From Peptoniphilus faecalis (lineage in GTDB: Bacteria; Bacillota; Clostridia; Tissierellales; Peptoniphilaceae), in assembly GCF_012976305.1 (NCBI RefSeq), contig NZ_JABDSR010000008.1, positions 62,001-126,000 of the forward strand: DNA of 64,000 nucleotides. The letters are read 5' to 3'. Every line of letters begins with the position of its first letter. Position 1 is the first letter of the stretch. Both the position numbers and the translations under genes were made by a program. Shown here one piece after another: positions 56,997 through 64,000 of the stretch. The notes below the pieces were generated by a model. That model searched no databases and had not been told where the DNA came from. It saw only the letters and a program-made list of their open reading frames with translations.

Positions 56997-57626
56997 ATGT
57001 TAGATAAAAATAAAGTAGAGCAGTTTATAAACGCTGCTATGAAATATAAGGGAGATAATTATTCGCAACCTAGACGTATGCAGAAAGGATATAGTGACTG
57101 TTCATCACTTATTTATAAAGGATTAAGAGACGCTAAACTTTTAGACTTATCAAAGACAGACAGAACTATCTCAACTAAATATATATTAGATGGAGATCCA
57201 CGTTTTACTGAAATTCCTAAAAAAGAACTACAAAGAGGAGATATCCTATGGGGTGGAGAATACAGAGGAAGTAAATGGGATGGACACGTTGCAATTTATC
57301 TTGGAGATGGTAAGACATTAGAAGCTAGATACAAAGAAGGAGTTTGCATTTATGTTAATCGTGCATATTTTAAAAAGGTTTATAGGATAAAGACATTAAT
57401 GCAAGGAATAGAAAAGAAAGAACCAATTGTTAAAGCAACTCCGCAACCAAAGCCAGTATATAATTATTTAACTATTATGGGCAAAAAAAGTAAAATAAGC
57501 CCTCAAGTAATAGACGGTGTTTCATATGTGCAATTAGGAAGTATGATGGTGCCAGTTCGCAAGTTTTTTGAAGAATTAGGATATGATGTTAAATGGACAA
57601 GAGAAAAAGGAATAGAAATAGAATAA
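56997..57626 (+). CDS. Endolysin: NlpC/P60 hydrolase with Cu-amine-oxidase-like C-terminal domain
   Basis: 209 aa from ATG 56997 after AGGAGATG. The NlpC/P60 catalytic Cys35 is in GYSDCSSLIYKGL, His97 in WDGHVAIYLGDG. A proline linker (KATPQPKPVYN) leads to a C-terminal domain with YVQLGSMMVPVRKFFEELGY DVKW, the Cu_amine_oxidN1-like fold that here probably binds the cell wall. No signal peptide, so release needs a holin. Confidence 0.9.
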   Translation: MLDKNKVEQFINAAMKYKGDNYSQPRRMQKGYSDCSSLIYKGLRDAKLLDLSKTDRTISTKYILDGDPRFTEIPKKELQRGDILWGGEYRGSKWDGHVAIYLGDGKTLEARYKEGVCIYVNRAYFKKVYRIKTLMQGIEKKEPIVKATPQPKPVYNYLTIMGKKSKISPQVIDGVSYVQLGSMMVPVRKFFEELGYDVKWTREKGIEIE

Positions 57627-57859
57627 AAAGTCAATACAGTAAATTTATAGTTACTCTAGTTATATTGTTAAATATTTTATTTACTGTTATCGTACTCTTT
57701 ATTTTTGCAAAAACAGGAACAGAGCCAAGCACTTTAATAGGAGCTTGGTTTTCATTTACCACAGTTGAACTATGGAGTTTATCAAGAATAAAGAAAAAGA
57801 AAATAGAAAAAGAAATACATGAAATAAAAAGTCAAAATGACGAATACCAAGGAGGCTAA
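57593..57859 (+). CDS. Small membrane protein of the lysis module (possible holin)
   Basis: 88 aa, overlapping the endolysin end by 34 bases. A basic N-terminus, then two hydrophobic helices (FIVTLVILLNILFTVIVLFI and LIGAWFSFTTVELWSL) and a charged C-terminal tail. Size and position suggest a holin or lysis regulator; not assignable with certainty. Confidence 0.65.
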   Translation: MDKRKRNRNRIKSQYSKFIVTLVILLNILFTVIVLFIFAKTGTEPSTLIGAWFSFTTVELWSLSRIKKKKIEKEIHEIKSQNDEYQGG

Positions 57860-57862
57860 AAA

Positions 57863-58171
57863 ATGACTATAAATAATATTTTTTATGTGATTTTAAGTAT
57901 TATATCAGTTTTAATTACTGGAGTTTTAATCCCTTATTTAAAAAATAAAAACGCACAAAACAAAACAGAAAATATTTTAAATTCAGTAGAAATTGCAGTA
58001 AAAGCAGCAGAGCAGATATATAAAGAATCAGGAAAAGGTGAATTAAAAAAGGAATATGTATTAAGACGCTTGCAAGAAATGGGACTTAAATTATCAGAAA
58101 AAGAACTTGATGACATGATAGAAGCAAGTGTATTAGAATTAAACAAATGGAAAAAAGAACTGAAAAATTAA
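57863..58171 (+). CDS. LLH-family phage holin
   Basis: 102 aa, ATG after AAGGAGG. One N-terminal membrane helix (IFYVILSIISVLITGVLIPY), then a helical cytoplasmic region with AVKAAEQIYKESGKGELKK and EYVLRRLQEMGLKLSEKELD, matching holins of the LL-H family. It would form the membrane lesion that releases the endolysin. Confidence 0.87.
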   Translation: MTINNIFYVILSIISVLITGVLIPYLKNKNAQNKTENILNSVEIAVKAAEQIYKESGKGELKKEYVLRRLQEMGLKLSEKELDDMIEASVLELNKWKKELKN

Positions 58172-58467
58172 GTGATTAGTCGTCATTTTAACTTGGTACA
58201 ATTTGTATTCAAGTTGGCAGAGAGTTCTTTGTCACGATTACACATTTTTTATATGTTGTGCATGGTAAAAGCCTAGGATTTATCGTCCTGGGCTTATTTT
58301 TTTATAATTTGAAATTTAAGAAAATGGAAACCTAAAACAATATTAATGCAAAATTCTAAGATAGAAATTAAACAGATCAAAAAAGAAAAAAATTAAAGTT
58401 GATGTATAATTATAACTATGCAACTTGTAAAACTATAATTTTTTGTGTGTTTAATGATTTGCTTGGG
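58172..58467. other. Prophage right end, non-coding
   Basis: About 300 bases after the holin without a gene. It contains a terminator (58270-58303) and AT-rich DNA up to attR. On the minus strand, bases 58416-58467 hold the codons and TAG stop that would extend the integrase when the phage is circular. Confidence 0.7.
58270..58303 (+). terminator. Rho-independent terminator at the end of the lysis operon
   Basis: AGCCTAGGA pairs with TCCTGGGCT (with G.U pairs), followed by TATTTTTTTAT. Confidence 0.85.
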
Positions 58468-58480
58468 TTTCCCGCACCAT
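58468..58480. other. Prophage attachment site attR
   Basis: TTTCCCGCACCAT, identical to attL 16643-16655. To its left is phage DNA, to its right the old chromosomal flank, which here is a remnant of another recombinase gene. Confidence 0.85.
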
Positions 58481-58563
58481 CAATATCCACACAGTCTAAC
58501 ATTTTTAGTTGGACTGTTATTTTTTTGTCTTTATAGATTATTTTGTCGATAAAATCTTTTAAA
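58468..58563 (-). pseudogene. 3' remnant of a second, related serine recombinase
   Basis: On the minus strand this encodes ILKDFIDKIIYKDKKITVQL followed by KMLDCVDIDGAG, against ILKNFIDKITYKDKKITVQL and KMLDRADIYGAG in the resident integrase. Most DNA differences are synonymous. Similarity stops sharply at about 58563. It is the leftover of an earlier element integrated at the same tRNA end. Confidence 0.85.
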
Positions 58564-58691
58564 ATATTGAGAAAGTTGGCGAAAACATATAATTATAAAT
58601 ATTTACAATTCAATTACATTTATAACAATCTACTAAAATATCTTTTTTAAAATTTTCTATGGAGTATAATATAAAGGTAATGGGAGGAATC

Positions 58692-60122
58692 ATGAGGAAG
58701 ACATTTAAAATATTTTTTGCATTTATAATTATAATTTTAATTTTCATATATATTTCGGGATTGTATTTTTTTAGAGATAGATTTATGCCGAGAACTTACA
58801 TCAATGGATACGATTTTGGACTTACGAAAATTTCTGAATTTGAGAAAAATTATAGCGAACTTTCTAAAAATTTTGTGTTAGATATTGTCGCAAAGGACAA
58901 GAAAAATAACGACAAAATCACAGCAGAAGAAATAAAATTTGAAGATAATATTGGTGGTGGATCTATAAAACAAACTCCGCTTTATTGGCCAGTGGCATCT
59001 TTAGTCGACAAAAAATATCAGTTGGACACAAATTTAAAATATGACGATGTGGCACTTACTGAAAGACTAAATAATTTAAATCCAGTTAAAAATGAATCAA
59101 TTCATTCTAAAGATGCGAAAGTTGTTTTTGACAAGGGTGAATTTAAGGTAGAGAAAGAAGTTCATGGAGACTTCGTAAAGCAGGCTGAATTAAGAAGGGC
59201 AATAATATCTCATTTCGCAGACAAAAAAGAAAAGTTAAATCTTGAAAAAGAAAATCTTTATATAGAACCAAGAATTATAGCTGATAGCCAGTACATCAAA
59301 AATCAATTGGAATCCTATAAAAATCTTTTTACAAAGAAAATAATTTTTGACTTTGACGATAGGAAAGAGGAAGTTACGGGACAGAGTATTATAGCAATGT
59401 ACTCAAAATCTGATGATGGAACACTTGTTATTGATGAAAACAAAGTTGCGAAATTTGTGGAAAATCTTGCAGCAAAGTACGACACTTTTAGAACTTCAAG
59501 AATTTTTAACACAACTGGCATTGGCAAGGTAAAAGTCGATGGGGGAATTTATGGTTGGTTGACAGATAGGCCAAAGACAAGAGCTGAAGTTATTGCGGCA
59601 CTGAATAAAGATGAAGTTGTTACAATAAAACCAATTTATAGACAAGATGCAGTTTCAAGAACAGTAAACGATATAGGAAACACTTATATTGAAGTGGATC
59701 TTGCGAGACAAAAATTATGGTATTACAACAAGGGCAATCTTGAGCTAGAAACTAATATAGTTTCGGGAAATCCAACTCTTGGAAATGGAACGCCAACGGG
59801 TACAGATAGAATTTGGTCTCGTGAAAGAGACAGATTTCTAACGGGAGAAAATTATCGTTCTAAGGTAAATTATTGGCTTCCAATAAACTGGTCTGGAATA
59901 GGACTTCACGATGCGACATGGAGATCAAACTTTGGAGGAAATATTTATTTATCTAGTGGATCTCATGGCTGTATAAATATTCCACCAGCAGTTATGAAAA
60001 ATCTTTTTGACAAAACTTTTAATGGAATGCCAGTTATAGTTTATAATTCAGCAACGCAAAAAGTTCCTGATACAATAGCGACACAGGAAGGGACACAAAC
60101 AAATCAAGGGCAGGTACAATGA
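58692..60122 (+). CDS. L,D-transpeptidase (YkuD) with PG_binding_4 domains
   Basis: 476 aa from ATG 58692 after GGGAGG; the in-frame ATG at 58659 lacks a site. It has an N-terminal signal anchor (residues about 5-25) and an extracellular region with PG_binding_4-type repeats. The C-terminal YkuD domain has IGLHDATWR (His) and SGSHGCINIP (catalytic Cys). It makes 3-3 peptidoglycan cross-links or attaches wall proteins. First chromosomal gene after the prophage. Confidence 0.93.
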   Translation: MRKTFKIFFAFIIIILIFIYISGLYFFRDRFMPRTYINGYDFGLTKISEFEKNYSELSKNFVLDIVAKDKKNNDKITAEEIKFEDNIGGGSIKQTPLYWPVASLVDKKYQLDTNLKYDDVALTERLNNLNPVKNESIHSKDAKVVFDKGEFKVEKEVHGDFVKQAELRRAIISHFADKKEKLNLEKENLYIEPRIIADSQYIKNQLESYKNLFTKKIIFDFDDRKEEVTGQSIIAMYSKSDDGTLVIDENKVAKFVENLAAKYDTFRTSRIFNTTGIGKVKVDGGIYGWLTDRPKTRAEVIAALNKDEVVTIKPIYRQDAVSRTVNDIGNTYIEVDLARQKLWYYNKGNLELETNIVSGNPTLGNGTPTGTDRIWSRERDRFLTGENYRSKVNYWLPINWSGIGLHDATWRSNFGGNIYLSSGSHGCINIPPAVMKNLFDKTFNGMPVIVYNSATQKVPDTIATQEGTQTNQGQVQ

Positions 60123-60170
60123 CAATTATAAAAGTCAATTGATAATTAATATAGATTGAACATAAAATCC

Positions 60171-60198
60171 TTGCAAAAAATTTAACAAGTGTTATAAT
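60171..60198 (+). promoter_or_regulatory. Promoter upstream of the FMN riboswitch
   Basis: TTGCAA (60171-60176), 16 bases, TATAAT (60193-60198). Confidence 0.75.
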
Positions 60199-60225
60199 TA
60201 ATTTAAGAAATAAATAATAATTTTA

Positions 60226-60370
60226 AATCTTCAGGGAAGGGTGCAAATCCCAACCGGCGGTAAAGTCCGCGAGCGAAAGCCGAATTGGTGAGATTCCAAT
60301 ACCGACAGTAGAGTCTGGATGAGAGAATGATTTAAACTTTCACACCCCGAAGGTTCGGGGTTTTTTTATG
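60226..60370 (+). promoter_or_regulatory. FMN riboswitch (RFN element) with terminator
   Basis: Conserved RFN blocks are present: TCTTCAGGG, GGGTGCAAATCCC, ACCGGCGGTA, AAGTCCGCGAGC, GGTGAGATTCC, ACCGACAGTA, GTCTGGATGAGAGAA. An expression platform follows, CACCCCGAA/TTCGGGG plus seven T (60341-60367). FMN binding should favour the terminator and shut off ribU. Confidence 0.97.
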
Positions 60371-60387
60371 CCCCAACAGGAGGTAAA

Positions 60388-60993
60388 ATGAATAAAGTAA
60401 ACTCAAGCACAATGATAAGAACGAAAGACATGACAAAAATTGGAATGTTATCTGTAATTGGTTTTATATTAATGTATTTTCAATTGCCACTTACCTTTGT
60501 AGCACCACCATTTATGAAGCTAGATATATCAGATTTGCCAGTTCTCCTTGGTGCCTTTACTATGGGACCAGTTTTTGGAATAATAATTGCAGCATTGAAA
60601 AACATTCTTGCATTAATATTTAAGGGAACAATTACAGCGGGCGTTGGCGAACTATCAAACTTTATAGTTTCAGCAACTTTTGCTTTTGTATCAAGCTACA
60701 TTTATAGAAAACATAAAACATATAATTGGGCAGTTGTCTCACTAACAGTAGGAGTTCTTTTTATGACAGTACTTGCCATGATGTCAAATTACTTTATAGT
60801 ATTTCCACTTTATGGTAAGGTAATGCCAATGGAAGCTATAATAGCAATGGGTTCAGCCATCACATCGAAAATCACAGGACTTTTTACAATGATGATTTAT
60901 TCTGTGCTACCTTTTAATTTAATTAAGGGATTTACAACATCAGCTGTGATGATGTTAGTTTATAAAAAAGTTAGCCCATTATTTAAAAACTAA
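60388..60993 (+). CDS. ribU: Riboflavin transporter RibU (ECF S component)
   Basis: 201 aa with about six membrane helices. The S-component signature is MTKIGMLSVIGFILMYFQLP, then FMKLDISDLPVLLGAFTMGP and GVGELSNFIV. It works with a shared EcfT-EcfAA' module encoded elsewhere. The FMN riboswitch directly upstream confirms riboflavin as substrate. ACAGGAGG before the ATG. Confidence 0.96.
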   Translation: MNKVNSSTMIRTKDMTKIGMLSVIGFILMYFQLPLTFVAPPFMKLDISDLPVLLGAFTMGPVFGIIIAALKNILALIFKGTITAGVGELSNFIVSATFAFVSSYIYRKHKTYNWAVVSLTVGVLFMTVLAMMSNYFIVFPLYGKVMPMEAIIAMGSAITSKITGLFTMMIYSVLPFNLIKGFTTSAVMMLVYKKVSPLFKN

Positions 60994-61015
60994 TTGGTTT
61001 TTAATAAAGTTTATG

Positions 61016-61044
61016 CAAGTTGTCTTTTGACAACTTGTTTTTTT
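61016..61044 (+). terminator. Rho-independent terminator after ribU
   Basis: CAAGTTGTC (61016-61024), TTTT loop, GACAACTTG (61029-61037), seven T. Confidence 0.92.
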
Positions 61045-61092
61045 GTCTTCATATAATATAATTTAATCAAAAGGAAAAGGAGAGGTATAAAA

Positions 61093-62217
61093 ATGAAAAT
61101 TTTATGTGCAGGTCCAACATCAATCGACGATGAAGTAATGGCGTTAATGGGAAAATCTTTTACAAACCCAGACATCGATCCCGAGTATGAAAAAATACAT
61201 AGGAGAGTGGAAAGAAAGATATCTAAACTTTTAAAGACGGAAGCAACTTCTTTTATAATGCTTGGAGAAGGCATGATTGGACTTGAAGCAGCTATATGCA
61301 ACCTAGTGGAAGCAGGAGATAGAGTTCTTGTGTTAAACAATGGAGTTTTTGGAGCAGGTTTTGCCGATTTCGTAAAATTTTATGATGGTGTGGCACAAAT
61401 TTATGAAGATGACTTTAGGCGTGGTTTTGATATAGAAAAATTAAAAAATTTTTTAGCAAAGGATCACGACTTTAAAGTTGCTACAATGGTGCATTGTGAA
61501 ACTCCATCAGGGATAACAAATGATGTAAAGAGCATTTGCAACCTACTAAATTCCTACGGAATAATCACAGTTGTAGACACGGTATCAGGCATGGGTGGAG
61601 AAGATTTTGATTTTGACGATTATAAAGTGGACATAGCAATTGGCGGAAGTCAAAAATGTATATCAGCACCTACTGGGCTAACACTTGTAACAATATCTGA
61701 AGATGCAAAAAAGGTGATAGCAAATAGAAAAAAACCAGTGCCAAGCTACTACATGAATTTTTTAAACTATTATGATTATTCCGACGGGTTTGCCTTTCCC
61801 TATACAATGAATGAAAATCTAACTTATGCATTAGATCTTGCGCTTGATAAGCTCTTTGAAAGGGACTCTGTAGCGTTACACAAAAAATACGCAGAAGTAA
61901 CTAGAAAAATATTTGAAGATGCAGGTTTTGAACTTTATGCAAAGGATTCAAGAGCTAACACATTAACGGCAGTAATGGTGCCAGAAGGTTTTATAGCAGA
62001 AGACATATTAGAAGCATTGAGAAAAAGGGGAATACTAATATCAAAGGGAGCAGGAAATATCTTTGAAAAAGTTTTTAGAATAGGGCATATGGGAAATAAT
62101 ATCTCTTATGAAAATTTCTTGGAACTTTATGAAAAGCTAGATGAAGTGTTTAAAGAACTTGGCATTAAAACGAAAATTTCTTTGAAAAAAGAATTTGAAA
62201 AATTAATGGAAAAATAA
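61093..62217 (+). CDS. Class V aminotransferase (alanine-glyoxylate/serine-pyruvate type)
   Basis: A 374-aa PLP enzyme of fold type I. LCAGPTSIDDEVMALMG opens the family. MLGEGMIGLEAAICNLVEAG, VVDTVSGMGGEDFDFDDYKV (Asp to the pyridine N) and the Schiff-base Lys in AIGGSQKCISAPTGL follow. It transfers amino groups between small amino and oxo acids; the exact pair is not visible. It has its own AAAGGAGAGG and stands as a single gene. Confidence 0.9.
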   Translation: MKILCAGPTSIDDEVMALMGKSFTNPDIDPEYEKIHRRVERKISKLLKTEATSFIMLGEGMIGLEAAICNLVEAGDRVLVLNNGVFGAGFADFVKFYDGVAQIYEDDFRRGFDIEKLKNFLAKDHDFKVATMVHCETPSGITNDVKSICNLLNSYGIITVVDTVSGMGGEDFDFDDYKVDIAIGGSQKCISAPTGLTLVTISEDAKKVIANRKKPVPSYYMNFLNYYDYSDGFAFPYTMNENLTYALDLALDKLFERDSVALHKKYAEVTRKIFEDAGFELYAKDSRANTLTAVMVPEGFIAEDILEALRKRGILISKGAGNIFEKVFRIGHMGNNISYENFLELYEKLDEVFKELGIKTKISLKKEFEKLMEK

Positions 62218-62389
62218 AATTTTAATCTCTCTATTTAATTCAATAATTAGAAAGATTGTAGCAAAATCCATAGTTTATAAAAGAAAAGAAATATTATTTT
62301 GAGATAAATTTAAACTCCATGTTCCTTTAAGGTTTATTATTTATCTTCTTTAATGATATAATGAATTTAATAATACTTTGAGGTGTTTT

Positions 62390-63283
62390 ATGGATTTTAA
62401 TATAAATGAAGATTTGGGAGATTTTTTTTATGACGAGCCAATGCTAAATCATACATCCTTTTGTGTTGGTGGGCCTGCTAAGTTGTTGATAAAGCCAAAG
62501 GACGAGGATTCCCTGGTTGAAATTATAAAGGAAATTAAAAGAAATAATTATAAATTTTATATTCTTGGAAATTGCACAAATGTAATTGTAAAGGACAATG
62601 GATTTGATGGCATTATTATTAAACTTAAAAACAAGTTAAGGGATATAAAAAAAGTTGGAAATACAGAAATTTATGCAGGTGCTGGAGTGAGCCTAAAAAA
62701 AGTGAGTGAATTTGCAATGGAAAATTCTTTAACGGGTCTTGAATTTGCACATGGCATACCTGGTTCTCTTGGCGGTGGTGTTGTCATGAATGCTGGTGCC
62801 TACGATGGCGAGATGAAAAATGTGATTAAAAGCGTGAGACTTCTTGATGAAAATTTAAGGATTATCGAACTCTCAGGCGAAGACATGAGTTTTTCTTATA
62901 GGCATTCTTTAGTACAAGAAAGGGATTTAATTGTTCTAGGAGCAACCTTTGCTCTTTCCCATGGCGACAAAGATGAGATAAAAGAAAAGTATGAGGAATT
63001 TGACAGAAGGCGTGCAGAGAAACAACCTCTCGACAAGCCTTCAGCAGGTTCAACTTTTAAGAGACCAAAGGGATATTTTGCCGGGAAACTAATTGATGAT
63101 TCTGGCCTCAGAGGATTTACTCACAATGGTGCAGGTATCAGCGAAAAACACTGTGGATTTGTTGTGAATAAAGACAATGCAAGTGCAAAAGATGTCCTTG
63201 AAACTATTGAAATTGTGCAAAAAGTTGTGCAGGATAAATTCGGCGTAAAGATGGAGCGAGAAGTTAAAATCATTGGTGATTGA
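62390..63283 (+). CDS. murB: UDP-N-acetylenolpyruvoylglucosamine reductase
   Basis: 297 aa from ATG 62390 after GAGGTG; ATG 62378 has no site. This is an FAD-dependent reductase forming UDP-MurNAc. FAD-binding segments are YILGNCTNVIVKDNGFDGII and GLEFAHGIPGSLGGGVVMNA GAYDGE. PSAGSTFKRP supplies the catalytic Ser, typical of type II MurB. It heads the conserved murB-rapZ cluster. Confidence 0.97.
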   Translation: MDFNINEDLGDFFYDEPMLNHTSFCVGGPAKLLIKPKDEDSLVEIIKEIKRNNYKFYILGNCTNVIVKDNGFDGIIIKLKNKLRDIKKVGNTEIYAGAGVSLKKVSEFAMENSLTGLEFAHGIPGSLGGGVVMNAGAYDGEMKNVIKSVRLLDENLRIIELSGEDMSFSYRHSLVQERDLIVLGATFALSHGDKDEIKEKYEEFDRRRAEKQPLDKPSAGSTFKRPKGYFAGKLIDDSGLRGFTHNGAGISEKHCGFVVNKDNASAKDVLETIEIVQKVVQDKFGVKMEREVKIIGD

Positions 63284-63302
63284 TTTGAATTTTGGTGATT
63301 AA

Positions 63303-64000
63303 ATGGAACTTATAATTATTACTGGGATGAGTGGATCGGGCAAGTCCTATGCTCTAGATGTTTTTGAAGATTTGGGATATTATGCAATGGATAATCTAGC
63401 GCCAGCGCTACTTCCAAAATTTTGTGAAATGGCTCTAGATGCAAAGAGCAAAAACTTTGATAAAGTTGCTGCTGTTGTCGATCTTAGAAGCGGTGAGTTT
63501 TTTAATTCTTTTTTCTCTGCCTGTGAAGATTTAAAGGGAATGAATGTAAAGACTAAGCTTTTATTTCTCTACGCAGACATGGAAACTATTATTGCAAGAT
63601 ATAAGGAACTTAGAAGACCTCATCCAATGAGTAGTTCCATTGTCCAAGGGTATAAATTTGAAGAAAAGACCCTTGAAAAAGTAAAAAAAGACGCCGATTT
63701 TGTAATTGATACAACGGGTCTTTCTACTAAAAATTTGAGAACACAACTTATGGCATTTATATCTTATGATGAAAAGGATAATTTTGCTATTGAAGTTTCT
63801 AGTTTTGGTTATAAAAGAGGAATTTTAAAAGATGCTGACATTGTTTTAGATGTTAGATTTTTGCCAAATCCTTTTTATGTCGAAGAACTAAAAAGTTTAA
63901 ATGGCAAAAGCGAAGAAGTAAAAAATTATGTAATGAAAAGGGATGTTACAAAAGAGTTTATCAAAAAGACTATTGATTTACTTGAATTCTTGATTCCAAA
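63303..64000 (+). CDS. rapZ: RapZ (YvcJ) nucleotide-binding protein, 3' end outside window
   Basis: 232 codons are visible from ATG 63303, 19 bases after murB. The P-loop is GMSGSGKSYALDVFEDLGYY, followed by AMDNLAPALLPKF, LFLYADMETIIARYKELRRP HP and the C-terminal EVSSFGYKRGILKDADIVLD VRFLPNPFY signature. RapZ/YvcJ binds GTP/ATP and regulates cell-envelope amino-sugar synthesis. It is normally followed by yvcK and whiA. The stop codon is beyond base 64000. Confidence 0.96.
   Translation, partial: MELIIITGMSGSGKSYALDVFEDLGYYAMDNLAPALLPKFCEMALDAKSKNFDKVAAVVDLRSGEFFNSFFSACEDLKGMNVKTKLLFLYADMETIIARYKELRRPHPMSSSIVQGYKFEEKTLEKVKKDADFVIDTTGLSTKNLRTQLMAFISYDEKDNFAIEVSSFGYKRGILKDADIVLDVRFLPNPFYVEELKSLNGKSEEVKNYVMKRDVTKEFIKKTIDLLEFLIP

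Larger units (their letters stand above)
16643..58480. mobile_element. Temperate myovirus-type prophage, about 41.8 kb
   Basis: Flanked by 13-bp direct repeats at tRNA-Leu, with an integrase at the left end and lysis genes at the right end. All expected modules are present: integration, lysis-lysogeny switch, DNA modification, replication/recombination, packaging, HK97-type head, contractile tail with sheath, tube and baseplate, and lysis. Gene order matches phiCD119/PBSX-like Firmicutes myophages. Obvious lesions are the poly-G frameshift at 54435-54443 and the out-of-frame S24 remnant at 19251. The two intron-split genes are not lesions. Confidence 0.92.

Noticed and set aside
16643-58480. 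Satellite or phage-inducible island instead of a full phage
   Set aside because: All head, tail, packaging and lysis genes are present in canonical order.

Overview
The window is low-GC, AT-rich Gram-positive DNA: strong AGGAGG-type ribosome binding sites, frequent TTG/GTG starts, AGA/ATA-rich codons, and a Firmicutes murB-rapZ pair. Gene content (valS-folC, a riboflavin riboswitch with ribU, an LDH-like 2-hydroxyacid dehydrogenase, a YfcC carrier with an M20 amidohydrolase) fits an anaerobic coccus of the Tissierellia/Peptoniphilaceae type; that placement is inference because no rRNA or ribosomal marker is present.

Left chromosomal arm (1-16654): the 3' part of valS, folC, a partly duplicated stretch with a small membrane-anchored protein and a C39-like peptidase, a three-gene membrane glycosylation cluster of foreign-looking composition (GT2, GtrA, GT-C), a dead IS256-family element, a secreted FIVAR/copper-amine-oxidase-like repeat protein, a LysR regulator divergent from a YfcC carrier and amidohydrolase, a zinc-ribbon membrane protein, a dehydrogenase and tRNA-Leu(UAG).

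Prophage (about 16643-58480, 41.8 kb) is inserted at the 3' end of tRNA-Leu by a serine recombinase. Its modules run: leftward integrase, exonuclease-BRCT protein and repressor; a cro-type switch with four operator-like palindromes; an accessory zone of tiny genes in alternating orientation; an antirepressor; a small DNA methyltransferase plus half specificity subunit; replication and recombination (SbcC-like ATPase, SSB, MazG-like, RecT, MBL-fold, DnaD/DnaC-like, VRR-NUC); packaging (HNH, TerS, TerL); an HK97-type head; a contractile PBSX/phiCD119-like tail and baseplate; tail-tip genes; HicAB; and lysis. This is a myovirus-type temperate phage.

The most unusual content is in the phage late genes. 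TerL and the tail tube gene are each interrupted by a group I intron carrying a different homing endonuclease (GIY-YIG, and EDxHD/Vsr-like). In both, the joined exons pair perfectly with an internal guide sequence near the intron start. The tail chaperone has a classical A_AAA_AAC -1 frameshift site, and a tail-tip gene is broken by a run of nine G, a likely phase-variation tract. At the right end a remnant of a second related recombinase shows that this tRNA site has been used more than once.

Right chromosomal arm (58481-64000): L,D-transpeptidase, FMN riboswitch with ribU, a class V aminotransferase, murB and the start of rapZ.
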